A stretch of DNA of 32,170 bases from DYHD01 sp037445375 (GTDB taxonomy: Bacteria > Nitrospirota > Thermodesulfovibrionia > Thermodesulfovibrionales > Dissulfurispiraceae): positions 1 through 32,170 of the forward strand of contig JBBIKS010000024.1 of the NCBI GenBank assembly GCA_037445375.1. The letters are read 5' to 3'. Under the pieces are notes generated by a model. That model saw only the letters and a program-made list of their open reading frames with translations. It ran no database searches and had not been told where the DNA came from. Numbering within the stretch: the stretch's first letter is position 1; each line of letters opens with the position of its first letter. Below, in pieces: positions 25,042-31,984 of the stretch. The position numbers and the translations under genes were made by a program.

Positions 25042-25656
25042 ATGACTAAGATATTGACAACAATTGATGCAATAGGTATTGGCTGCCCAAAACCAGTAAT
25101 AATGGCTGAGGAGGCGCTCGCTAAAATAGACGAAGGCACTGTAGAAGTCATTGTTGATAATGAAGCTTCTGTGAGCAATCTTTCGAGATTTGCGAAAAAG
25201 AATGGTTTTTATTCAGAGACTCTAAAAGAGGATAAATATTGGAAGGTAAAGATTGTCAAGGGATATGTCTGCAAGCCTGAAAGTCAAGATTCTGGAGTCA
25301 TAAGTCAGCAATCTGCTAAAGCAGACCTCTTACTTATTGTCGGCACCGATACGATGGGCAAGGAAGAAGAACTTGGCAAGATATTAATGAAGGCTTTTTT
25401 TGAGACGATGAAGGTTACAAAGGAGATTCCGCATACGATATTTTTTCTCAATGCAGGGGTAAAATTGACCACGATTGATGAGGACATTGTACCTGTTATC
25501 AAAGATATCGAGGCGATGGGAGTAGAGATTTTTTCATGCGGGACATGTCTGAAACATTATGACCTCGAATCCGAATTGAAGGTCGGCTACAGAGGCACAA
25601 CCAATCATATCGTAGAAGGGCTAAAGGACTTCAAAAAGACCGTATGGATTGGTTGA
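25042..25656 (+). CDS. yedF: YedF-type sulfurtransferase-like protein (TusA domain + DsrE-like domain)
   Basis: A 204-aa two-domain protein. Residues ~6-75 form a TusA/SirA-like domain with the conserved Cys15-Pro16 (GIGCPKPVIM). Residues ~95-200 form a DsrE-like domain with LLLIVGTDTMGKEEELGKIL and FSCGTCLKHY. This architecture is annotated as selenium-metabolism-linked YedF in many anaerobes; sulfur or selenium trafficking is the likely role, though neither selD nor other selenium genes are visible. The MauE/DoxX-like gene begins 17 bases after the stop. Confidence 0.88.
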   Translation: MTKILTTIDAIGIGCPKPVIMAEEALAKIDEGTVEVIVDNEASVSNLSRFAKKNGFYSETLKEDKYWKVKIVKGYVCKPESQDSGVISQQSAKADLLLIVGTDTMGKEEELGKILMKAFFETMKVTKEIPHTIFFLNAGVKLTTIDEDIVPVIKDIEAMGVEIFSCGTCLKHYDLESELKVGYRGTTNHIVEGLKDFKKTVWIG

Positions 25657-25672
25657 TTGTCTGAAATAGCTC

Positions 25673-26112
25673 ATGAATTTAAAAGGCAAAATTAAGGCTA
25701 TATTTTCGTCAAAAAAGATTTATTTTATTCTACGGGTTATTTTAGGCGGTCTGTTTGTCTATGCCGGTGTCCTGAAAATTTCTAACCAAAAGGCATTTGC
25801 AAAGGTTATATCTCAATATAATCTTGTGCCAGAACAACTACTCGTTATTGTGGCAATTGGCTTGCCGCTGTTGGAAATTATAGCAGGTGCAGGGCTCATC
25901 TTTGATATAAGGGTAGCCTTACAGCCATAACTGCGATGATTATTATGTTCATTGTTGTTCTTTGGTATGGGATTCTGAATAATCTTGATATTGACTGCGG
26001 CTGTTTTTCAATAGACGAACAAAAGACGCATGATTCGCTGAAAGAAGCTTTCCATAGAGACTGGGCAATGCTTGGCGGAGCAATACAAAACAAAGATGGG
26101 GTCAGGTCTTGA
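25673..26112 (+). CDS. MauE/DoxX-family membrane protein, frameshifted and with a repeat-derived C-terminus
   Basis: The first frame (25673-25930) gives 85 aa with membrane segments (YFILRVILGGLFVYAGVLK and LLVIVAIGLPLLEIIAGAGL). It breaks at 25917-25930, and the -1 frame continues at once with LTAITAMIIMFIVVLWYGIL, then DIDCGCFSIDE, the redox Cys pattern of MauE-like proteins. One extra C in the CC run near 25917 restores a single gene. The last codons (NKDGVRS, stop 26110-26112) are encoded by the inverted repeat starting at 26096, so the native end has been replaced. Follows yedF by 17 bases. Confidence 0.7.
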
Positions 26113-26190
26113 ATCTTGACATAAATGCCGAGAGCCCACTTTGCTGTTATTGATATTAACTAAATGTCAAGATTCAAGACCTGACCCCAT
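26096..26190. repeat. Intact GGGGTCAGGTCTTGA inverted-repeat element
   Basis: A perfect 27-bp inverted repeat: the left arm 26096-26122 (ATGGGGTCAGGTCTTGAATC, continuing TTGACAT) and the right arm 26164-26190, separated by 41 bases. A decayed relative lies at 18557-18685. The element sits between the MauE-like gene, whose stop codon it supplies, and the CPBP protease gene, two bases past its right arm. A link with the nearby RAYT gene is plausible but not shown. Confidence 0.85.
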
Positions 26191-26192
26191 TT

Positions 26193-26747
26193 CTACCCGA
26201 ATCCTCCCCAAATAATGTTAGACAAAAAATGAAATATTATACAAGGCATAGTATTAGCCGTTTTCAAATATATAAATCCCATAATAATAGACGGAAAAAA
26301 GGTTAGGAGTGCATATATATTATTATCAAACAAAAAAACAGGCAGATGGGCGAGGGAAAACATGAGGCTCGTTATTAAGATGCCTTTTATATCGTTGCCG
26401 ATGCTTTCCTGAACAAACCCCCTGAAAAAAATCTCCTCTGGAATCGATACAACCAATAGCTGAAAAGTAAGCACAGAAATGCTCGGAAAAACAAAAACTC
26501 CCCCTCGTGCAATCTCAAATAAAGTAAAAGGAAAAAGAAATACCAGAGAAATATAAAGCCCAGTGAGAAAGTTGTCTCTGCTGAATCTGAGATTGACGGC
26601 GCAGCCAGTTATTACAGGCAGCATCATGAGTAAAAATGGAATAAGATAATTAAAAAATTGTCTCTCAATATAATGTGAAGCGAAGTTTAATACAAAAACA
26701 ATAATGTAGGCTAAAATTGCCTTTGCTACCCTTTTATTTTTAATCAT
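26193..26747 (-). CDS. CPBP-family intramembrane metalloprotease (CAAX-like)
   Basis: A hydrophobic protein of 184 aa from ATG 26747. The Abi/CPBP motifs are in order: PEEIFFRGFVQ (Glu-Glu and Arg), FSLAHLPVF (His), and a final FHFLSN. Roughly six transmembrane segments are visible, so it resides in the inner membrane. The substrate is unknown; members process prenylated or signal peptides or give immunity to bacteriocins. The frame extends upstream to ATG 26819, but that extension reads a GGGGTCAAACCC repeat-like stretch, so the internal start is favoured. Neither start has a strong ribosome binding site. Confidence 0.75.
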   Translation of the reverse strand: MIKNKRVAKAILAYIIVFVLNFASHYIERQFFNYLIPFLLMMLPVITGCAVNLRFSRDNFLTGLYISLVFLFPFTLFEIARGGVFVFPSISVLTFQLLVVSIPEEIFFRGFVQESIGNDIKGILITSLMFSLAHLPVFLFDNNIYALLTFFPSIIMGFIYLKTANTMPCIIFHFLSNIIWGGFG

Positions 26748-26841
26748 CTTCTTAATAACTTTAATAACTAATAACTGCCAGCATCCTTGCGATAAGGGGG
26801 AGCATGGGGTCAAACCCATGTGTAATAAAGATAGAGGATTA

Positions 26842-26868
26842 GAGGGAATAGAGGGAATAGAGGGACAC
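26842..26868. repeat. Short tandem repeat GAGGGAATA
   Basis: Two full 9-base units (GAGGGAATA) and a third partial unit run directly into the left terminal inverted repeat of the RAYT element at 26862. Probably slippage-prone. Confidence 0.6.
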
Positions 26869-27604
26869 TTCCTATATTAATATTTCTTCCTTTTGGGGCG
26901 TCCTCCCTTCTTAGGGGAAATATCTCGACCTAACATATTCTCAAGTTTCTTTATAAACCCCTCACTGCCAAAAGGTCTGCCCGTAGATGTCGCTCTCCTT
27001 ATAGATGCATTTATCTCCTCATCCTCCTGCCTTAAAAATTCCCGATATGATCTTAATTCCTCCTCATCAAGCCAGTTATCTCCTGAAAGTACATCGTCTT
27101 TAATACCTAAAACATGGGCTCTTGCACTTGACCATGGATAGTCTTCCGCCTTCTTAACAAGTCCTGCCCTTAATGGATTCAGTTCTATATATCGCGATAT
27201 TGCCCATAAATAAGTTTCTTCCTCCACTATAGTCGAAAAGAAACGGTTCTGCCATAGCCTTCCGCTTCTTTTATATTTACGATTTATGTATTGCGTATAG
27301 AGCAGGTTTGTTCCTCCTATGCCTCTGGCAAATGATGTTTCTCTTTCAGGCACTGCAAGGATATGAATGTGGTTGCCCATAAGACAGTATGCCAAAATCC
27401 TTATTGCGTATTTATTTCTGTATCGTTTAAGAGCATCAAGATAAAATCGCCTGTCTTCATCATCAAAAAATACTGTCTCCTTATTGTTGCCCCTCTGTGT
27501 TATATGGTGAGGGTATCCCTCTGCGCATAGTCTGGCTATCCTCGGCATGAATATTATGCTATACAAAGCATTCCAAGTTTGTCAATAAACTTGGGAAGTG
27601 TCCC
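26862..27604. mobile_element. RAYT transposase locus bounded by 11-bp inverted repeats
   Basis: GGGACACTTCC at 26862-26872 and GGAAGTGTCCC at 27594-27604 flank the Y1-type transposase gene and little else. The right end abuts a hisA fragment that lacks its 5' part. CAATACTG occurs as a direct repeat at 27604-27611 and 27616-27623 at that junction. A single-gene mobile unit of about 743 bp is the simplest reading. Confidence 0.65.
26877..27548 (-). CDS. REP-associated tyrosine transposase (RAYT, Y1 transposase family)
   Basis: A 223-aa HUH-type single-Tyr transposase related to TnpA of IS200/IS605. It opens with MPRIARLCAEGYPHHITQRG, has the metal-binding HIH in CLMGNHIHILAVPE (about residues 60-62), a catalytic-Tyr region LLYTQYINRKY, and the RAYT signature ELNPLRAGLVKKAEDYPWSS. 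The C-terminus is basic (KKGGRPKRKKY). ATG 27548 is preferred over 27566 because family members begin MPR. Such enzymes cleave and mobilise palindromic REP elements; the inverted repeats around it and elsewhere in the window are candidate substrates. Confidence 0.9.
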   Translation of the reverse strand: MPRIARLCAEGYPHHITQRGNNKETVFFDDEDRRFYLDALKRYRNKYAIRILAYCLMGNHIHILAVPERETSFARGIGGTNLLYTQYINRKYKRSGRLWQNRFFSTIVEEETYLWAISRYIELNPLRAGLVKKAEDYPWSSARAHVLGIKDDVLSGDNWLDEEELRSYREFLRQEDEEINASIRRATSTGRPFGSEGFIKKLENMLGRDISPKKGGRPKRKKY

Positions 27605-27856
27605 AATACTGTTCGCAATACTGATATCTCAAAAGACGGGATGCTTACCGGACCGAATATCGAGGCTACCCGCTTAATGGTCGAGAACTTAAAAATACCT
27701 GTCATCGCATCTGGAGGCATATCTTCCGTAGAGGACGTCAAGAGACTTTCAGATATAAAAGGACTATGGGGTGCGATAACAGGCAAGGCATTATACTCAG
27801 GAAGGCTTGACATCAAGGATGCATTAATGGTTGCTGCTATGGCTGAGCAGCGATAA
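27605..27856 (+). pseudogene. hisA: hisA 3' fragment (phosphoribosyl-ProFAR isomerase, C-terminal third)
   Basis: The frame reads NTDISKDGMLTGPNIEATR, then VIASGGISSVEDVKRLSDI and GAITGKALYSGRLDIKDAL, the last ~80 residues of HisA, including the DISKDGML phosphate loop and the ASGG phosphate-binding strand. HisA is normally about 240 aa. The missing 5' two-thirds is not on the other side of the RAYT locus or anywhere else in the window, and no hisF/hisI follow. It is a non-functional remnant whose break coincides with the right end of the RAYT element. An ATG at 27641 exists but would give only part of the barrel. Confidence 0.85.
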
Positions 27857-28491
27857 ACAGCCTTTAAATAGAGGCTGTTTATAAATTGTATGTAAATCTT
27901 TCTGTCATTTCGACCGAAGTGAGAAATCTTTGAGTTTTAAGATTCCTCCCTTCGGTCGGAATGACAAAATAGCGGGTTTATCGACTTTATAAACAGACAC
28001 TAAATAAACTTGTATATCTGCCAAAACACTGTGTTCTATTCCTTTTAGCATTTAACCCAAAAAATGCATTTCGTTTCAAGAGGGTAGGTATAGACAGACT
28101 AAAACACCTCGGACATGCGATTGGCAATCCTGATAAAATGAAAGTGTCAGTGTCATTTGATACTCTGATACTCTAACACTATAAAATATTTGAGGGTATT
28201 TATGCCTGCTAAACAAAATTTCAATTGGAGTTTCCTAACTCATACAAAGGATTTTAATATCTGGGAAAATGGGTATAATATCAGCAGTCATACAGAGAGA
28301 TTAAAGATAAAATCTCAGTTATGAACGTTAAGGAATTTCTTTCATTTATCAGAAGATAATAAAAGCAGACCCATGACATCATGGACAACAAGCTAAAAAG
28401 CTTTACACTATATAGATGGGAGATGAGAGAAGAAAATTATTTTTAGGCAGGCTTGTCCGCCTCTGGCAAAATGGGGACATGAGAAAGAATA
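27857..28491. other. Gap between the hisA fragment and hsdM: repeat element, no supported gene
   Basis: Right after the hisA stop there is a hairpin AAACAGCCT/AGGCTGTTT (27855-27880) and the MITE-like copy 3 (27872-27998). Beyond it, a stop-free frame ends at 28174 (with NPKNAFRFKRVGIDRLKHLG), and a 40-codon ATG frame runs 28202-28324. I recognise neither and cannot call them genes. An AGTGTCAGTGTC motif near 28144 echoes the repeat at 13385-13504. Confidence 0.5.
27872..27998. repeat. MITE-like element, copy 3
   Basis: The left end, AGGCTGTTTATAAA (27872-27885), is inverted at TTTATAAACAGAC (27986-27998). The interior is a long imperfect palindrome, from GTCATTTCGACCGAAG to CTTCGGTCGGAATGAC. 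The terminal sequence is shared with copies at 293-372 and 7457-7575; the interior is not. Confidence 0.6.
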
Positions 28492-30098
28492 ATGAAGAAG
28501 AAAGCGGATAAGACAAAATCCAATGGCGGGAATCTTGGGTTTGAGGAAAAGCTTTGGCAGGCTGCCGATAAGATGCGCGGCCATATGGACCCTGCCGAAT
28601 ATAAGCATGTAGTCCTCGGTCTTATCTTTCTGAAGTACATCTCAGATGCCTTTGAAGAAAGGCGAAGCCAACTTGAAATGTTCGTATCAGAACCTTCGAG
28701 TGAATACTATGTAAAAGAAGAACAGGCACGATATGGTGTTATAGAAGACCGTGATGAATACCTCTCTGAAAATATCTTCTGGGTTCCAAAAGAAGCCCGC
28801 TGGTCATACCTTCAGGCAAATGCAAAACAGCCTAATATTGGAAAACTTGTTGATGATGCAATGGTTGTTATTGAGAAAGAGAATCCAAAACTAAAGGGTG
28901 TCCTCCCTAAAGATTATGCAAGACCTACTCTTGATAAGCACACACTCGGTGAACTTATAGACCTCATAGGCACAATAGGACTTGGCGATGCAGAAAGCCG
29001 TTCAAAAGATATTCTTGGTCGTGTTTATGAATATTTCCTCGGACGTTTTGCCTCTGCAGAGGGTAAGGGAGGCGGTGAGTTCTACACCCCTCAGTCAGTT
29101 GTAAAACTCCTTGTTGAAATGATTGAGCCCTATAAAGGCCGGGTTTATGACCCATGCTGCGGCTCTGGCGGTATGTTTGTCCAGTCAGAGAAATTCGTTG
29201 AAGCTCATGGAGGCAAGAAAGGGGCATCTCAATTTATGGTCAGGAATCGAACCCTACAACCTGGCGTCTCTGCAATATGAATCTTGCAATCAGAGGCATT
29301 GAAGGCAATATAGGCCCTCATCATGCTGATACCTTCAGAGGCGATATTCATAAAGACCTTAAAGCAGACTTTATCCTCGCAAATCCGCCTTTTAATGTTA
29401 GTGACTGGAAGGGGGAGCTTCTCCGTGAGGATGTAAGATGGAAATATGGCGTTCCTCCTGTTGGTAATGCCAATTTTGGATGGGTTCAGCATTTTATTCA
29501 CCACCTTGCACCCAATGGAATCGCTGGTTTTGTCCTTGCCAATGGTTCAATGTCCTCAAACACTTCTGGTGAAGGAGAGATTAGAAAAAATATTATTGAA
29601 GCCGATCTTGTTGACTGCATGATTGCACTTCCGGGTCAGCTTTTTTATACAACGCCTATCCCTGCCTGTCTCTGGTTTATTTCGAGGAGCAAGAAAAATG
29701 GAAAATTCATAGACCGCAGAGGCAAGACGCTATTTATAGATGCTCGCAAGATGGGACATTTGATAGACAGAACGCACAGGGAATTCTCTGATGAGGAAAT
29801 AAGTAAAATTGCACAAACATATCATGCATGGCGAATGTCTGACAGGTCGGACTCGTCCGACCTGTCAGACTATAAAGACATCCCCGGTTTCTGCAAAAGT
29901 GCCACCATAGAAGAAATCAAAGCTCATGGCTATGTCCTCACACCCGGCAGATATGTCGGCGCTGAAGAAATAGAAGATGATGGCGAGCCGTTTGATGAAA
30001 AAATGAAAAGGTTGACAGCAAAACTTGAAGAACAGTTTGCAGAGAGCGCAAAGCTTGAGACAATCATAAGGAAGAATCTGAAGGGCTTATCGCCTTGA
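28492..30098 (+). CDS. hsdM: Type I restriction-modification DNA methyltransferase subunit HsdM (one frameshift)
   Basis: An N6-adenine methyltransferase, the modification subunit of a type I R-M complex. The first frame (28492-29280) has the HsdM N-terminal helical domain (FEEKLWQAADKMRGHMDPAE), GEFYTPQSVVKLL and SAM-binding motif I DPCCGSGGMF (220-229). It goes out of frame at GGGG, 29221-29224. From 29226 the other frame reads ISIYGQESNPTTWRLCNMNL and continues in 29277-30098 with catalytic NPPFNVSDW and the rest of the domain. One missing base (probably GGG GAC ATC) explains the break. An in-frame palindrome at 29837-29870 encodes a Ser/Asp-rich insert. If the shift is real, the enzyme is dead. 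Confidence 0.85.
29837..29870. repeat. Palindromic repeat inside hsdM coding sequence
   Basis: The arm GTCTGACAGGTCGGAC (29837-29852) is perfectly inverted at 29855-29870 around two bases. It is translated in frame as SDRSDSSDLSD between a conserved helix and the TRD-contacting tail, and so looks like a protein-tolerated insertion of an intergenic-type repeat. Confidence 0.8.
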
Positions 30099-30114
30099 AT
30101 AATTATATTGATTA

Positions 30115-30143
30115 ATGTGTATATTATTGTATAATATACACAT
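30115..30143. promoter_or_regulatory. Operator-like palindrome upstream of the antitoxin gene
   Basis: ATGTGTATATTA and TAATATACACAT form perfect 12-bp arms around TTGTA. It ends at the base before the GGAGG ribosome binding site (30144-30148) and includes a TATAAT-like box (30130-30135). This is the usual placement for autoregulation by an antitoxin or toxin-antitoxin complex. Confidence 0.75.
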
Positions 30144-30157
30144 GGAGGCGACAAACT

Positions 30158-30367
30158 ATGCAGACAGCACAAAAGGTTAGAAAACAGTTCATCCTAGATC
30201 CTGCCAAAATTGAGATGGTTAAAAAAATTACCCATGCAGCGACCGAGACAGAGGCGGTCAATAGGGCTTTGGACATGGTTATTGCTAACGAGCAGATACA
30301 GAAGACCCTTGCTGCAGTAAAGGGCAAAGGCAAGATAGAGGACATTTTTGGCAGAGTATCCGTTTAA
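30158..30367 (+). CDS. vapB: VapB-like antitoxin
   Basis: A 69-aa small, helix-rich protein. It has an N-terminal strand and helix (VRKQFILDPAKIEMVKKIT), then TETEAVNRALDMVI, the ribbon-helix-helix-like pattern of VapB antitoxins that pair with PIN toxins, and a C-terminal tail (KGKIEDIFGRVSV) suited to toxin neutralisation. GGAGG is nine bases upstream. Its 3' end overlaps the PIN toxin start by 20 bases, indicating translational coupling. It is inserted between hsdM and hsdS with its own operator palindrome. Confidence 0.8.
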   Translation: MQTAQKVRKQFILDPAKIEMVKKITHAATETEAVNRALDMVIANEQIQKTLAAVKGKGKIEDIFGRVSV

Positions 30368-30779
30368 GGTCATTTGCGACACCTCGATATATATTCCATT
30401 CATCAATCAGGGGACCGCTCATCCTGCAATTTTCGGCGAGTCTGTTGCGCCGGTGTTATATATGAGTTCCGTTGTTCTTTCAGAATTATATTCAGGCGCC
30501 CATCACAGTCAGTCTATAAAACTGCTCGACAAAGTCCATCATACTTTTCAGAATGTCGGCAGACTCATCGTTCCCAATGATAGTGACTGGCGGCAGACCG
30601 GCGGTATTATTGCCAAGCTGAAAAAGAAGTATGGTTTTGAAGCAAAATATCTCGCAAGAATACAGAATGATATTCTTATCGCCTGCTCTGCTCGAAGAAT
30701 CGGCGCATTTATTGTTACACAAAATGAAAAGGACTTTCGGAGAATAAAGGAGTTCATAGATTTTAGGATTTATGGATAA
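30348..30779 (+). CDS. vapC: PIN-domain toxin (VapC-like ribonuclease)
   Basis: A 143-aa PIN-domain protein. The acidic metal-binding residues are present: Asp11 (ICDTSIYIPF), Glu46 (VVLSELYSGAH), Asp108 (IQNDILIACSARRIGAFIVTQNEK spans this) and Asp129 (NEKDF). It is a Mg-dependent RNase that would cleave tRNA or rRNA when freed from its antitoxin. hsdS begins 15 bases after its stop, so the pair sits inside the R-M operon. The target RNA is unknown. Confidence 0.85.
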   Translation: MAEYPFKVICDTSIYIPFINQGTAHPAIFGESVAPVLYMSSVVLSELYSGAHHSQSIKLLDKVHHTFQNVGRLIVPNDSDWRQTGGIIAKLKKKYGFEAKYLARIQNDILIACSARRIGAFIVTQNEKDFRRIKEFIDFRIYG

Positions 30780-30793
30780 GAAGGGGTTGGGGA

Positions 30794-31984
30794 ATGGGAG
30801 ATAAGTGGAGAGAAACAACGATAGGTGATTTTACCCCTTTTTCATATGGCAAAGGATTGCCAGATAGACAACGCAATCAACTTGGTACCGTGCCAGTTTT
30901 TGGTTCAAATGGCATTGTAGGAATGCACAGTGAGGCTTTAGTTAATAATGCAGGTGTTATCATTGGTCGTAAAGGTACAGCAGGGGCTGTTCGTTTTTGC
31001 AAATATCCATTTTGGCCTATCGATACAACCTTTTATATAGAAAGCAAACCTAATAGAGAAATTCGTTATATCTATTATTTGCTCCGTTCTTTAGGGTTAG
31101 AACATATGAACGCTGACAGTGCGGTTCCAGGGCTAAATCGTAATGCAGCCCATGCGAGGAAAATTTTAGTCCCCCCTCTCCCTGAACAAAAAGCCATTGC
31201 CTCGATCCTCGGTGCGATGGATGACAAGATTGAGCTGAACATGAAAATGAACGAGACGCTTGAGGCTATGGCAAGGGCGATATTCAAGTCTTGGTTTGTG
31301 GACTTTGATCCCGTCCCCGGCATCGGCCCTCATAAAGAATGGCAGGACTCTCCGCTTGGAAAGATTCCGAAGGAGTGGATGGTAGGGAAAGTCGAGGACT
31401 GTTGCAATCGAGTAGAAAATGGTGGGACTCCAAGAAGGTATGAGGTGAGTTATTGGAACCCGGCAACGGTACCGTGGCTAACATCTGGAGAAGTAAGACA
31501 AGATATCGTAATTACAACTGAGAATAAGATATCAGAAGAAGGACTCACAAATAGCAGTGCAAAACTTTGGCCCAAAGGAACAACGGTTGTTGCATTATAT
31601 GGAGCAACTGCTGGTCAAGTGTGCTTGCTTGCAAATGAGATGTGTGCTAATCAAGCATGTTGCGGACTTGTGCCTTTGCCTAATATGCAGTTTTTCAACT
31701 ATCTTTATATTTCATCATCAGTTCAACAGTTTGAGCAACTGGCAAGAGGCTCAGCTCAACAAAATCTGAGCCAACAAATAGTTGCAGATTTACAGGTTAT
31801 AATTCCAGATACTACAGTAACAGAAAAGTTTGAAGAAGTACTAAGACCGCTATTTGATAAGCAGATATTAAATCTTGAACAATCCCTTACCCTCGCCTCT
31901 ATCCGTGACGCCTTGCTGCCAAAACTGTTGTCGGGGGAGATAAGGGTGAAGGATGTGGAGAGGTTTGCGGAGAAGACAAAATGA
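30794..31984 (+). CDS. hsdS: Type I restriction-modification specificity subunit HsdS
   Basis: A 396-aa DNA-recognition subunit with two target-recognition domains, TRD1 about residues 1-125 and TRD2 about 190-335. Each is followed by a long conserved helix; PPLPEQKAIASILGAMDDKI (125-146) with the FVDFDPV spacer near 168-174 marks the first, and LASIRDALLPKLLSGEI ends the second. The two TRDs define the halves of a bipartite target, which cannot be read from sequence. The stop overlaps the next gene (ATGA, 31981-31984). hsdM lies upstream with a toxin-antitoxin pair between them. Confidence 0.9.
   Translation: MGDKWRETTIGDFTPFSYGKGLPDRQRNQLGTVPVFGSNGIVGMHSEALVNNAGVIIGRKGTAGAVRFCKYPFWPIDTTFYIESKPNREIRYIYYLLRSLGLEHMNADSAVPGLNRNAAHARKILVPPLPEQKAIASILGAMDDKIELNMKMNETLEAMARAIFKSWFVDFDPVPGIGPHKEWQDSPLGKIPKEWMVGKVEDCCNRVENGGTPRRYEVSYWNPATVPWLTSGEVRQDIVITTENKISEEGLTNSSAKLWPKGTTVVALYGATAGQVCLLANEMCANQACCGLVPLPNMQFFNYLYISSSVQQFEQLARGSAQQNLSQQIVADLQVIIPDTTVTEKFEEVLRPLFDKQILNLEQSLTLASIRDALLPKLLSGEIRVKDVERFAEKTK

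Noticed and set aside
28202..28324. 40-codon ATG frame upstream of hsdM
   Set aside because: No recognised family and no clear ribosome binding site; cannot be separated from chance.
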